Source of the DNA: Betaproteobacteria bacterium
Lineage (GTDB): Bacteria > Desulfobacterota > Desulfovibrionia > Desulfovibrionales > Desulfovibrionaceae
Direction of reading: 5' to 3'
Length of the DNA stretch: 7,732 nt
Assembly: GCA_009778295.1 (NCBI GenBank)
Contig: WRKB01000263.1
Span: forward strand, 1 to 7,732
A program made the position numbers and the translations under genes. Under the pieces are notes generated by a model. The model was given only the letters and a program-made list of their open reading frames with translations. It was not told the origin of the DNA and did not search any database. The stretch's first letter is position 1. Each line of letters begins with the position of its first letter. Below are positions 1 to 6,701 of the stretch, in pieces.

Positions 1-1008
1 GGCCTTGGGAGCTTCAACGGCAGCAGTCGCAGCGGCTTCGGCAGCGGCGGCCTCGGCAGCCTTGGCCTTGGCGTCGTTTACGGCAAGGGATGTATCAAGC
101 ACAAAGGCTACGCGGCGGGCGGAGAGTTCGCCCTTTCTGGCGATCTGCTCAAATTCCTCGGAAGTGACCACGCCCGGCAGCCTGCCATAACCCATGGGGG
201 CCAGGAACCGGCCGTCCATGGACTTCCAGCCCGTTGCCAGCACCACGGCGCCTACCTGAAGTTTGATTTCGCCCTTGTCGGTATCCAAGGTGGCGGTGAA
301 TTCGCCGGGCTGTCCTTCCAGACGCGCCACGGAAGCGCTCGTATAGATGGTGATGTTCTTGTCGCCCTGCACGTTAACCAGCTTGCTTTCCAGTCCCACT
401 TCCTGCGGATCGCTGTAGGGGAATCCAAGCGGCATGCTTTTGAACATCCGCGCGGCACGGCCGCCGAGGCTCTTTTCCTTTTCCACCAAGGCCACTTCAT
501 AGCCATAGGCGGAAACACCAAGCGCGGCGCAAATTCCTGTCCAGCCGCCGCCGATGACCATCACGCGCCTGACGGCTTCGCCGCTTTCAAGCTGTGCCGG
601 CTCAACGGGGTTGGTTTTTTGCAATTTGACCACGCCCATATTAACATAGTCTTGGGCCATAAGAGTCAAAAGCGCAGGAGCCGATCCTCCCGTGGGGATC
701 GTACCATCCGGGTTCTTGAAGGCCATGACGCACTGTTCGCGCAGGTTCACGCGTTCCAACTGCACGTTCGGGAACTGATAAATGTTCCAGTCGGAACGGG
801 GGGTAGGTCCGCAAATGAGCACACCATCAAGGCCGTTGGCCTCAATATCAACCTGAATGTCCGCCACGGCATTGGCCAGTATGGGATAGACCTTCACCAC
901 CGGGGTGAGATCGCCCCATTTTTTGCCGACTCCTTCAGCCAGAGCCTCAATATCCAGGCCGCCACCAATGTTCTGCTGATCGAAATAAATACCAATTTTG
1001 GTGGCCAT
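1..1008 (-). CDS. qmoB: QmoB, quinone-interacting membrane-bound oxidoreductase subunit B (N-terminal 336 residues; 3' end outside window)
   Basis: QmoB is a cytoplasmic, HdrA-like flavin/iron-sulfur subunit of the QmoABC complex, which is thought to pass electrons between menaquinol and APS reductase. The frame is open from the ATG at 1008 to base 1, giving 336 residues, under half of the usual length of roughly 750. A short N-terminal domain (about 1-140, starting MATKIGIYFDQQNIGGG) precedes a Rossmann FAD fold. That fold has VMVIGGGWTG (149-158), the acidic end of the second strand (VE, 175-176), LGGR (181-184) and a second FAD motif, LATGW (257-261). Only three cysteines (66, 92, 160) occur here, so the Fe-S clusters expected of the family must lie mainly in the missing part. 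Residues 313-336 form an Ala/Glu/Lys low-complexity stretch. The start is one base after the qmoA stop (TAA-T-ATG), and the GGGAGG ribosome site lies inside the last qmoA codons, so translation is probably coupled. Identity is confident from sequence and position. Confidence 0.95.
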   Translation of the reverse strand, partial: MATKIGIYFDQQNIGGGLDIEALAEGVGKKWGDLTPVVKVYPILANAVADIQVDIEANGLDGVLICGPTPRSDWNIYQFPNVQLERVNLREQCVMAFKNPDGTIPTGGSAPALLTLMAQDYVNMGVVKLQKTNPVEPAQLESGEAVRRVMVIGGGWTGICAALGVSAYGYEVALVEKEKSLGGRAARMFKSMPLGFPYSDPQEVGLESKLVNVQGDKNITIYTSASVARLEGQPGEFTATLDTDKGEIKLQVGAVVLATGWKSMDGRFLAPMGYGRLPGVVTSEEFEQIARKGELSARRVAFVLDTSLAVNDAKAKAAEAAAAEAAATAAVEAPKA

Positions 1009-1009
1009 A

Positions 1010-2248
1010 TTACCTCCCTTTCACCGTTTGCACGGCTTTCATGGCGGCTGAGGTTCCGGACTGGGCGCAACGCATCACGTCCAGAGGCATACGGGCGCAG
1101 CCCGCAGCAAAAATGCCGGCGTCCTCGCCACTGACGACAAAACCGTCTTCATCCACCGCAACAGGCAGGGGCAGATGTTCACCGGCCAATGTAGGCTGCA
1201 TTCCCGTGGCAAGCACGACCATATCGTATGTCAGCGTGAGTTTTTCGCCGCGCACGGCATCCTCAGCCACCAGCACCACGTCGCCCGTAGCGCTGTTTTC
1301 CGTAATTTCCGCCACCTTGCCTTTGACAAAACGCACGTTGGGAGCGGCCTTCACCTTTTCCAACACGTTCATGTAGCGGCCGGGAGTACGCAGGTCGATA
1401 TAAAAAATGGTGACCCGGATATCTGGATCCTGCTCGGAAAGATACAGAGCCTGCTTCAGGCTGGCCATACAGCAAATGTAGGAGCAAAAATTCAGATGGT
1501 TTTGATCGCGCGAGCCGGCGCACTGCACAAACGCAACACTACGGGGCGCACGCCCGTCGGAGGGACGTTTGACAATGCCCTTCGTAGGACCGAACGGCGA
1601 AGCCAAGCGCTCAAGCTGCATGTTGGACACGCAGTTCTTGATAGAACCGGCGCCCAAATTGGTAAGCCTCGTCACATCATAGGGCTTCCAGCCGGTGGCG
1701 ATCACAATGGACCCCACTTCCAACTCCAGTTCTCTTGGCTCTTCATCCAAAAGGCAGCCCCCGGCGTTGGCAAGTTTGATCTTGTCCTTCGTGCTCAATG
1801 CGGCAGGATCCAAGACGTAGCGTCCGGGGAAAGCAAAGGGCATGGAACGGTACAGGGCTTTGCGATTTGTAAGGCCGAATTCAAATTCGTTCGGAGATTC
1901 GCCTTCAAGCGTACTGGCCAAAAGCCCCAAGTCTACGCTGTGTGGGACAGTATGGCGGGGCTGAATGCGTACTTTCGCCTTGTACTTTCCCTTGTTCCCG
2001 GAGACGGAGACAAGTTCCGCCTGAGTGAAAAATTTGATGCGGGGATTTTTCCTGATGCGCTGGAATTGAATTTCCAGACCGCAGGAAGGCGGGCAGAGCT
2101 TGGGGAAATATTTATTGAGCTGTGCCACCCGACCGCCGAGAAACGGGGTCTTTTCGACGATGTATACATCATAGCCCAATTCCGCCGCTTCAATGGCAGC
2201 AGTAAGGCCGGAAAATCCGCCGCCCACGACGAGTATGGAGTTGGACAT
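1010..2248 (-). CDS. qmoA: QmoA, quinone-interacting membrane-bound oxidoreductase subunit A (HdrA-like flavoprotein)
   Basis: QmoA is a soluble HdrA-like FAD/Fe-S subunit of QmoABC and the likely partner that contacts AprBA in sulfate respiration. The 412-residue protein opens directly with a dinucleotide-binding motif, ILVVGGGFSG (5-14), the acidic strand end IVE (30-32) and LGGR (37-40). It then has CPPSC (52-56), the second FAD motif IATGW (183-187), and the HdrA-type cluster signature CAGSRD (243-248) followed by CSYICC (255-260). A C-terminal ATG...AAGCAR segment (347-386) completes the FAD domain. No membrane segment is visible. The frame stays open 58 codons further upstream, but that part reads through the intergenic hairpins and has no family resemblance. 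The start at 2248 is preceded by AGGAGGA with an 8-base spacer and places the FAD motif at residue 5, as in relatives. It lies downstream of aprA and is effectively joined to qmoB. Confidence 0.96.
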   Translation of the reverse strand: MSNSILVVGGGFSGLTAAIEAAELGYDVYIVEKTPFLGGRVAQLNKYFPKLCPPSCGLEIQFQRIRKNPRIKFFTQAELVSVSGNKGKYKAKVRIQPRHTVPHSVDLGLLASTLEGESPNEFEFGLTNRKALYRSMPFAFPGRYVLDPAALSTKDKIKLANAGGCLLDEEPRELELEVGSIVIATGWKPYDVTRLTNLGAGSIKNCVSNMQLERLASPFGPTKGIVKRPSDGRAPRSVAFVQCAGSRDQNHLNFCSYICCMASLKQALYLSEQDPDIRVTIFYIDLRTPGRYMNVLEKVKAAPNVRFVKGKVAEITENSATGDVVLVAEDAVRGEKLTLTYDMVVLATGMQPTLAGEHLPLPVAVDEDGFVVSGEDAGIFAAGCARMPLDVMRCAQSGTSAAMKAVQTVKGR

Positions 2249-2277
2249 CTTGGATATCCTCCTGGTGTCTGAATGGC

Positions 2278-2299
2278 AAAAATGCCCCAGGGCATTTTT
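2278..2299 (-). promoter_or_regulatory. Perfect 10-bp inverted repeat in the qmoA leader (terminator/attenuator-like hairpin or operator)
   Basis: The arms AAAAATGCCC (2278-2287) and GGGCATTTTT (2290-2299) are exact reverse complements separated by two bases. On the minus strand the hairpin ends in a run of five T, the shape of a small intrinsic terminator, yet it sits about 30 bases before the qmoA start codon and ahead of its ribosome site. It could attenuate read-through from aprA, protect the 5' end of a processed qmo mRNA, or be a protein-binding palindrome. The repeat is seen directly; its role is inference. Confidence 0.5.
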
Positions 2300-2528
2300 A
2301 GAGCAGGTTACCTTTAAGTTTGTACAGTAAAGGGGGTTCAAAAGGCATGAAAAGGCACTCCTCCCCAGGATGCGCGAAGCCGAAGCGTCTTGCCCGCAAG
2401 GCACGCTGCGCTGTTTGCTCACGGGCGGCTGCTGCGCAGCCGCTAGAGCGGGTACGGCACCAGGAATCGGCGTCCGGAACTCCCGGACAACCTTGAAGGC
2501 ACCTGCCGGCTCACTGCGGCATAAAGGA

Positions 2529-2555
2529 GGGCAGGCCGGAAAACCCGGCCTGCCC
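2529..2555 (-). terminator. Hairpin after aprA: probable (partial) terminator or mRNA-stabilising stem-loop
   Basis: An uninterrupted 11-bp GC-rich stem (GGGCAGGCCGG, 2529-2539, with CCGGCCTGCCC, 2545-2555) and a 5-base loop lie 16 bases past the aprA stop codon. In the transcribed direction the tail is TCCTTTAT, a poor U-tract, while a short T4 run follows on the plus strand. Termination is therefore likely to be leaky. A stem of this strength at this place would also block 3' exonucleases and stabilise the abundant aprBA message. Confidence 0.7.
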
Positions 2556-2571
2556 TTTTACATCATGCAAC

Positions 2572-4566
2572 CTAGACGGGAACGATTTGGTAGTAAGGCT
2601 TTTTGAAGATCTTGGTTTCACCGGTCTTCGGATCGTACGTGGAGTTCACGAAGCACTTCCACTTGTCGTCGTCAATACCCAGGAAGTCGGCTCTGTAATA
2701 GAAACCCGGATAGCGGGACTCTTCACGGAAGTGGATGTGCTGCATATGCAAACGCACGGTCCACAGGCGATGGTAGTTTTCCCAGCAGCGCAGCAGTTCG
2801 TGCAGATCACGGGCAGCCAGCTTCGCGGAGTCTTCTTCGATCATGCCGAGGAGGTTAAAACCGGTATCCAACAACGCCTTGGAGGTGGTGTAGTAGTTAC
2901 TGACGCCGCCACCGTATTCATCGGTGCATTTGACAAGACGCATCATGAAATTCTTCGGCGTGATATAGTTGGGGTTCACCACAGGGTCAGTGGACGCGGC
3001 CTTGCCTGCCAGGAAGTTGTAGTACGGACGGTAGATCAGCTGCTTCAGGTCGTCGGCCTTCTCAGCGAGGCTGGACTTGAAGTCCTTGTGATCCACGCAC
3101 CAGCGCACCATTTGCTTGCCGACGATACGGCCTTCAGCATGAGAACCGGAGGAGAACTTGTGGCCGGAAGCGCCAACGCCGTCAGCGCAGGTGAACAGGC
3201 CTTCAACAGTGGTCATGCGATTGTAGACTTTTCCGTTGCTGGCTTTCACCTTGTAGCTGTCAGGAACCCAGGCTTCGTCCGGACCGGACACCCAGATACC
3301 GCAGCAACCGGAGTGGGAACCAAGCAGATACGGTTCAGTAGGCATGATTTCCGAACCACGTTCTTCGGGCTGGATGTTCATGGCCGCCCACAGGTTGGCC
3401 TGACCAACGCACATGTCGAGGAAGTCTTCCCAGGCTTCGGCCTCAAGGTGCTTCTGCTGTTCTTCGTCCAGGGAGGCAAAGGTGGTCTGCAAGGCGGTTT
3501 TGGTATCCATGTAGATGGGGCCGCGGCCTTCGCGCATTTCACGGAGCATCATGTGGTTGCGCAGGCAGGTGGGAATGACGTTCCCCTTCGCATAGCCGCG
3601 TTCTTCATAGGGTTTCAACATGGCGGCGTTGGTGGCGCAATAATCTTCACCCTTGGAGTTGGTGGCTTTTGCCTTGAAGAGCAGGAACCATGCGCCAACC
3701 GGGCCATAACCGTCCTTAAAGCGGGCGGGGACGAAACGGTTTTCCATCATGGTCATTTCAGCGCCGACCTGAGCGCACATGGTATACGTAGAACCGGCGT
3801 TCCATACGGGATACCAGGCACGGCCCATGCCTTCACCTGTGGAACGGGGGCGGTACACGTTCACGGCGCCGCCAGCCGCGCAGCAGAGAGTGTTGCAGCG
3901 GAAGATATGCACTTCGTTGGCGCGCAGGTTAAAGCCCACGGCGCCGGCGATGCGGTTGGGAGTCTTGGAATCAAGCAGCAACTTCACAATGAAAATACGT
4001 TCCATGATCCTGGATTCGCCCAGCGCATTCTTGGCGGCTTCAGCCACGATGCACTTATAGGACTCGCCATTGATCATGATCTGCCAGCGGCCGGAACGCA
4101 CAGGCTCGTCGCCCTTGCGCAAAGACTTGCCGGCGGCCCTGGCGGCGGCGCCGTCGAGGTTGTGTCCGTCGCCGCCCTTGACCCAGCAGGGCAACCCCCA
4201 CTCTTCGAACAGATGCACACTATCATCAACATGACGGCCAAGATCATAAATCAGGTCTTCACGAACCAGCCCCATGAGGTCGGTACGCACCATGCGGACG
4301 TAGTCGTCCGGATCGTTTTTGCCAAGATAGGTGTTGATGGCAGACAGTCCCTGCGCAACAGCGCCGGAACGTTCAAGCGCAGCCTTGTCCACCAGCATGA
4401 TTTTCAGGTCTTTCGCATAGGCATCAGCCCAGCGCACGGCTTCATAAGCCACACCACAGGCGCCCATGCCGCCACCGACGATGAGAAGATCAACGTCGTG
4501 CTCTTTGACACTGGGTTCAGCGATGGCAACGCCTCTAACCGCTTCCTTAACGGGAATCATCGGCAT
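2572..4566 (-). CDS. aprA: Adenylylsulfate (APS) reductase alpha subunit, AprA
   Basis: AprA is the cytoplasmic FAD-containing catalytic subunit that reduces APS to sulfite and AMP in dissimilatory sulfate reduction. The 664-residue length is normal for the family (fumarate reductase/aspartate oxidase fold). Visible motifs are the FAD-binding VDLLIVGGGMGACG (25-38), the FAD-contacting segment RSGAVAQGLSAINTYLG (66-82), RFVPARFKDGYG (277-288), whose arginines include the likely substrate-binding residue (probably Arg282), GSHSGCCG (416-423) with the likely active-site His418, and TCADGVGASGHKFSSGSHAEG (start 459), which closes the FAD site. There is no signal peptide or transmembrane segment. 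The start is set by AAGGAG, 7 bases ahead of the ATG at 4566; an ATG two codons later is less well spaced. It follows aprB by 49 bases in one operon. No key residue appears missing and the copy looks intact and functional. Confidence 0.98.
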   Translation of the reverse strand: MPMIPVKEAVRGVAIAEPSVKEHDVDLLIVGGGMGACGVAYEAVRWADAYAKDLKIMLVDKAALERSGAVAQGLSAINTYLGKNDPDDYVRMVRTDLMGLVREDLIYDLGRHVDDSVHLFEEWGLPCWVKGGDGHNLDGAAARAAGKSLRKGDEPVRSGRWQIMINGESYKCIVAEAAKNALGESRIMERIFIVKLLLDSKTPNRIAGAVGFNLRANEVHIFRCNTLCCAAGGAVNVYRPRSTGEGMGRAWYPVWNAGSTYTMCAQVGAEMTMMENRFVPARFKDGYGPVGAWFLLFKAKATNSKGEDYCATNAAMLKPYEERGYAKGNVIPTCLRNHMMLREMREGRGPIYMDTKTALQTTFASLDEEQQKHLEAEAWEDFLDMCVGQANLWAAMNIQPEERGSEIMPTEPYLLGSHSGCCGIWVSGPDEAWVPDSYKVKASNGKVYNRMTTVEGLFTCADGVGASGHKFSSGSHAEGRIVGKQMVRWCVDHKDFKSSLAEKADDLKQLIYRPYYNFLAGKAASTDPVVNPNYITPKNFMMRLVKCTDEYGGGVSNYYTTSKALLDTGFNLLGMIEEDSAKLAARDLHELLRCWENYHRLWTVRLHMQHIHFREESRYPGFYYRADFLGIDDDKWKCFVNSTYDPKTGETKIFKKPYYQIVPV

Positions 4567-4615
4567 AGTTTATCTCCTTAACTCTGGCTCTTTAGTAGTT
4601 ACGGCGTAGTATGAC

Positions 4616-5107
4616 CTAGCGGCCATGCTCCATATAGGTGGCAGCCTTGCCCGCGTCTTGCACGTCAAACTTCTTGCCCATTGCGTCTTTGGGAGACCCG
4701 GCAATGGCGGCTTCAGTGAAGAGCAGTTCGCTGTTCAGATCGCCGGGGGCGGGCTTGCCTTCATAAGGTTTGATGGAGCCTTCAGGAGTGGTGCGGATGG
4801 GGAATTTGAAGCGCTTCACATTGCCGTTGCGAAACTTGACGGTCCACATGATGGAATCAGCGGAACGCAAAGGAATACAGGTGCCGCCCATGGGCGCGAA
4901 ATCAGCGTAGGGACGAGCCGTGATAGCACCCTGGGGGCAAATTTTCACGCAGGAATAGCATTCCCAGCAGGCATCCGGCTCTTGGTTATAGGCCTTCATT
5001 TCATCCGGATCCAAAATCATCAGGTCATTGGGGCAGATGTACATGCAGGCAGTCTTTTCGCCACCCTTGCAGCCGTCGCACTTGGACGGATCGACAAACG
5101 TCGGCAT
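4616..5107 (-). CDS. aprB: Adenylylsulfate (APS) reductase beta subunit, AprB (two [4Fe-4S] ferredoxin)
   Basis: AprB is the ferredoxin-like electron-transfer subunit that feeds the FAD of AprA. The protein has 163 residues. Cysteines 10, 13, 21 and 25 and then 47, 50, 53 and 57 form two [4Fe-4S] motifs; the first has the longer CxxC-x7-CxxxC spacing typical of AprB. Trp48, between the cysteines of ACWEC, matches the tryptophan placed between the two clusters in the known Archaeoglobus structure. The region after about residue 80 is the cysteine-free tail that wraps around AprA in the known heterodimer. GGAGG lies 7 bases before the ATG at 5107. It is the first gene of the aprBA unit, and the leader upstream must carry its promoter. 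The copy looks intact. Confidence 0.98.
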   Translation of the reverse strand: MPTFVDPSKCDGCKGGEKTACMYICPNDLMILDPDEMKAYNQEPDACWECYSCVKICPQGAITARPYADFAPMGGTCIPLRSADSIMWTVKFRNGNVKRFKFPIRTTPEGSIKPYEGKPAPGDLNSELLFTEAAIAGSPKDAMGKKFDVQDAGKAATYMEHGR

Positions 5108-5256
5108 AGGAAATCCTCCAACTTGCTAAAAGTGTGTAAACCTCATGTCCATTTCCAGCGCAACGCCGGCCACGAAGCCTCAAAAGCGAAGTATGTCCGC
5201 ATCTTGTTTTGGGGTTACCCAAGGCCGACAGTGCGCGCATGGCACGCTTGCGTCAA

Positions 5257-5285
5257 AAGTAACAAGGTAAGATACTCCGCGTCAA
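5257..5285 (-). promoter_or_regulatory. Tentative aprBA promoter
   Basis: On the minus strand TTGACG (5285-5280) is a good -35 hexamer. At a 17-base spacing it is followed by TTACTT (5262-5257), or by TACTTT at 18, both poor -10 matches. It lies just past the probable terminator of the upstream gene and ahead of aprB, where a promoter is required. The TTGAC half is also reminiscent of CRP/FNR-family half-sites such as those proposed for HcpR in Desulfovibrio, but no inverted partner is present. Confidence 0.3.
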
Positions 5286-5296
5286 GCATGATTTTG

Positions 5297-5330
5297 AAAA
5301 AAGACGGGCGGTATTGTTTTTTGTACCCCC
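5297..5330 (-). terminator. Probable intrinsic terminator of the epimerase gene
   Basis: On the minus strand a stem pairs GGGGGTA (5330-5324) with TACC-G-CCC (5313-5306), seven pairs with a single bulged base and a 10-base A-rich loop. It is followed by GTC and six consecutive T (5302-5297). It sits about 120 bases past the epimerase stop and before the presumed apr promoter, so it would insulate the apr operon from upstream transcription. The bulge and the long loop make it weaker than a textbook terminator. Confidence 0.5.
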
Positions 5331-5450
5331 AAAGCACGTCATTCAATCTCCGGATCGACATTGCGTCCAGCGATGCCTATTTGAAAATCGAACAAGACGC
5401 CAGGACAGTGCCGGCTCCGGATACGCCATACGTTGCGGTCAGCACGGCGA

Positions 5451-6473
5451 CTACAAATTCGCGGCGTACCAATCTCCGGCAAAGCGCAGACCCTGGCGCA
5501 CATCCACAGCCGGATCGAAGCCGAGCAGCTTCCTGGCCCGACTGATATCGGCCAGGGAATGGCGCACGTCGCCCGCACGAAAGTCCCGATGCGCGGCCGT
5601 GGCTGCGGCAGCTTCGGGTTTGTGACGCGCCACCTCTTCCCGAATCAGCGCAAAGAGTTCATTCAAGGTGGTGCGCCGGCCGAAGGCCACGTTGTACACC
5701 TTGTTCCGAGCTTCCGCCGGGGCGTGCGCCGCCAGAATGTTGGCTTGTACCACGTTATCGATATAACAAAAATCCCGGCTGGTTTCTCCGTCGCCGTTTA
5801 CATACACCTGTTCGCCCCGAATCAGACTTGCGAACCACTGGGGAATCACGGCCGCATACGCGCCGAAAGGGTCCTGGCGTTGTCCAAACACGTTGAAATA
5901 GCGCAGGCCAATACAGGAAAAGCCATATGCCGAGGCGAACACATCGGCGTACAGCTCATTCACATATTTGGTGACCGCATAGGGCGAAAGGGGTTTACCG
6001 ATGCGATCCTCCTGCTTGGGCAGGGTGGGTTCATCCCCATACGTGGAACTGGACGCGGCGTAAACAAAGCTTTTCACCCCGGCATCTCTGGCAGCGATCA
6101 ACATGTTGACGAAGCCGTCAATATTGCAGCTGTTGGACAGCAGGGGATCGTCGATCGAGCGCGGCACTGATCCCAAGGCGGCTTCGTGCAGCACATGGTC
6201 GGCATGAGCGCATACCCGCCGGCAAACATCAATATCCCGAATATCCCCTTCAACAAAGCTAAAACGCTGCCAGCGCTCCGGGCCAGCCAGTCCGCGCACC
6301 ATGTCCAGATTCTTCCGGTACCCGGTGAGGAAATTATCCAGCCCCACAACCCGCTGTCCGTGCGCGAGCAGAAACTGCAACAGATTGGAACCGATAAAGC
6401 CTGCCACCCCTGTCACGAGCCAGGTATGCGGCGCTTTTTCTATTTCGTGCAAAATATTCTGATAGGCAGACAT
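5451..6473 (-). CDS. wbpP: UDP-N-acetylglucosamine 4-epimerase, WbpP/TviC-type (extended SDR family)
   Basis: This cytoplasmic NAD(P)-dependent epimerase interconverts UDP-GlcNAc and UDP-GalNAc, or the corresponding uronic acids, to supply precursors for O-antigen or other surface polysaccharide. The 340 residues align by memory along their whole length with Pseudomonas WbpP. They show the cofactor motif [10 protein letters not shown] (21-30), the acidic second-strand motif GLDNF (44-48), the GD-I segment (76-78), AALGSVPRS (98-106), catalytic SSSTYG (141-146), and Tyr165/Lys169 in [27 protein letters not shown] (227-238) and GDVRHSLAD (301-309) follow. Ser306 matches the small residue that leaves room for the N-acetyl group in WbpP, arguing for GlcNAc-type over plain galactose substrates. 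The short N-terminal helix before the Rossmann fold supports the ATG at 6473, although no clear Shine-Dalgarno precedes it. No other polysaccharide gene is visible in the window. The exact substrate (neutral sugar or uronic acid) cannot be decided. Confidence 0.9.
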   Translation of the reverse strand: MSAYQNILHEIEKAPHTWLVTGVAGFIGSNLLQFLLAHGQRVVGLDNFLTGYRKNLDMVRGLAGPERWQRFSFVEGDIRDIDVCRRVCAHADHVLHEAALGSVPRSIDDPLLSNSCNIDGFVNMLIAARDAGVKSFVYAASSSTYGDEPTLPKQEDRIGKPLSPYAVTKYVNELYADVFASAYGFSCIGLRYFNVFGQRQDPFGAYAAVIPQWFASLIRGEQVYVNGDGETSRDFCYIDNVVQANILAAHAPAEARNKVYNVAFGRRTTLNELFALIREEVARHKPEAAAATAAHRDFRAGDVRHSLADISRARKLLGFDPAVDVRQGLRFAGDWYAANL

Positions 6474-6701
6474 GCTGAAATTCCGTATAAAATTGTGTGT
6501 AACCCCCGTATGCCGCAGCCTTTTTCAGGAAGGACTGTGCCTTTCGCAAAGCCTCCCGGATTCGTTCCGGGTAAAGCCCGAAGCGTCCCCGCAACCTGCA
6601 CTCTCTTCTACCCCGCAGACTACAACGTGTAAAGTTCCGTGTGCTCCCATGCCCACCCAACGGCATCCCGCCGTGCATCCGGCCGCGACGCGGGCGAACA
6701 G
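6474..6701 (-). other. Structured intergenic region upstream of the epimerase gene
   Basis: A 228-base gap with no supported gene. It holds a 6-bp hairpin CCCGGA/TCCGGG (6555-6560 with 6566-6571) and an alternative hairpin CGGG/CCCG (6568-6571 with 6577-6580) that share four bases and so cannot both form. There is also a near-palindrome CCGCGACGCGG (6683-6693) just past the kinase stop. No T-run follows these stems in the transcribed direction. The last 30 bases before the epimerase start are AT-rich, with a TTATAC-like -10 element, but a -35 box and a clear ribosome site are missing. Confidence 0.45.

Larger units (their letters stand above)
2249..2571 (-). other. aprA-qmoA intergenic region, rich in inverted repeats
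   Basis: About 320 bases with no convincing gene; the frame open across it is only an upstream extension of qmoA. In the direction of transcription it holds the perfect post-aprA hairpin (2529-2555), a 6-bp stem GTCCGG/CCGGAC (2472-2477 with 2483-2488), a 7-bp GC stem (2425-2431 with 2437-2443), a gapped inverted repeat CCTTTA/TAAAGG (2311-2333), the hairpin at 2278-2299 and the qmoA ribosome site (2257-2263). The AT-richer part around 2290-2345 is the most likely place for a qmoA promoter, with an extended -10-like TGCTCTAAA just before the last hairpin. No good -35 box accompanies it, so no promoter is called. Confidence 0.6.
5108..5450 (-). other. Intergenic region between the epimerase gene and aprB: terminator plus aprBA promoter/leader
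   Basis: About 340 bases without a credible gene; the short open frame overlapping the aprB start (5025-5240) is out of frame with aprB and unconvincing. It contains a probable terminator (5297-5330) and, downstream of it, two copies of TTGACGC (5279-5285 and 5250-5256), the first a possible -35 box. A small palindrome, TTGGG-GTTA-CCCAA (5209-5222), and the GGAGG of aprB (5115-5119) follow. If the promoter is where suggested, the aprB mRNA leader is roughly 130-145 bases long. Confidence 0.6.

Noticed and set aside
619..1134. A 171-codon plus-strand open frame across the qmoB start and qmoA end
   Set aside because: It is antisense to two certain genes and has no recognisable content.
1175..2272. 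A 365-codon plus-strand open frame opposite qmoA
   Set aside because: It is a shadow of the qmoA reading frame with no family resemblance and no plausible ribosome site.
2249..2422. A 58-residue N-terminal extension of QmoA
   Set aside because: It reads through intergenic hairpins, resembles nothing in the family, and a strong ribosome site precedes the start at 2248.
2587..4581. A 664-codon open frame on the plus strand, antisense to aprA and of the same length
   Set aside because: It mirrors the codon structure of aprA, its translation is rich in His/Gly/Val with no recognisable domain, and aprA is certain. Equal length is coincidence.
4625..5545. A 306-codon plus-strand open frame spanning aprB and the upstream gap
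   Set aside because: It crosses aprB antisense and the promoter region and has no domain signal.
6474..6701. Sigma-54 type -24/-12 promoter upstream of the epimerase
   Set aside because: A GGCAC is present on the minus strand but the required TGC at the -12 position is not.
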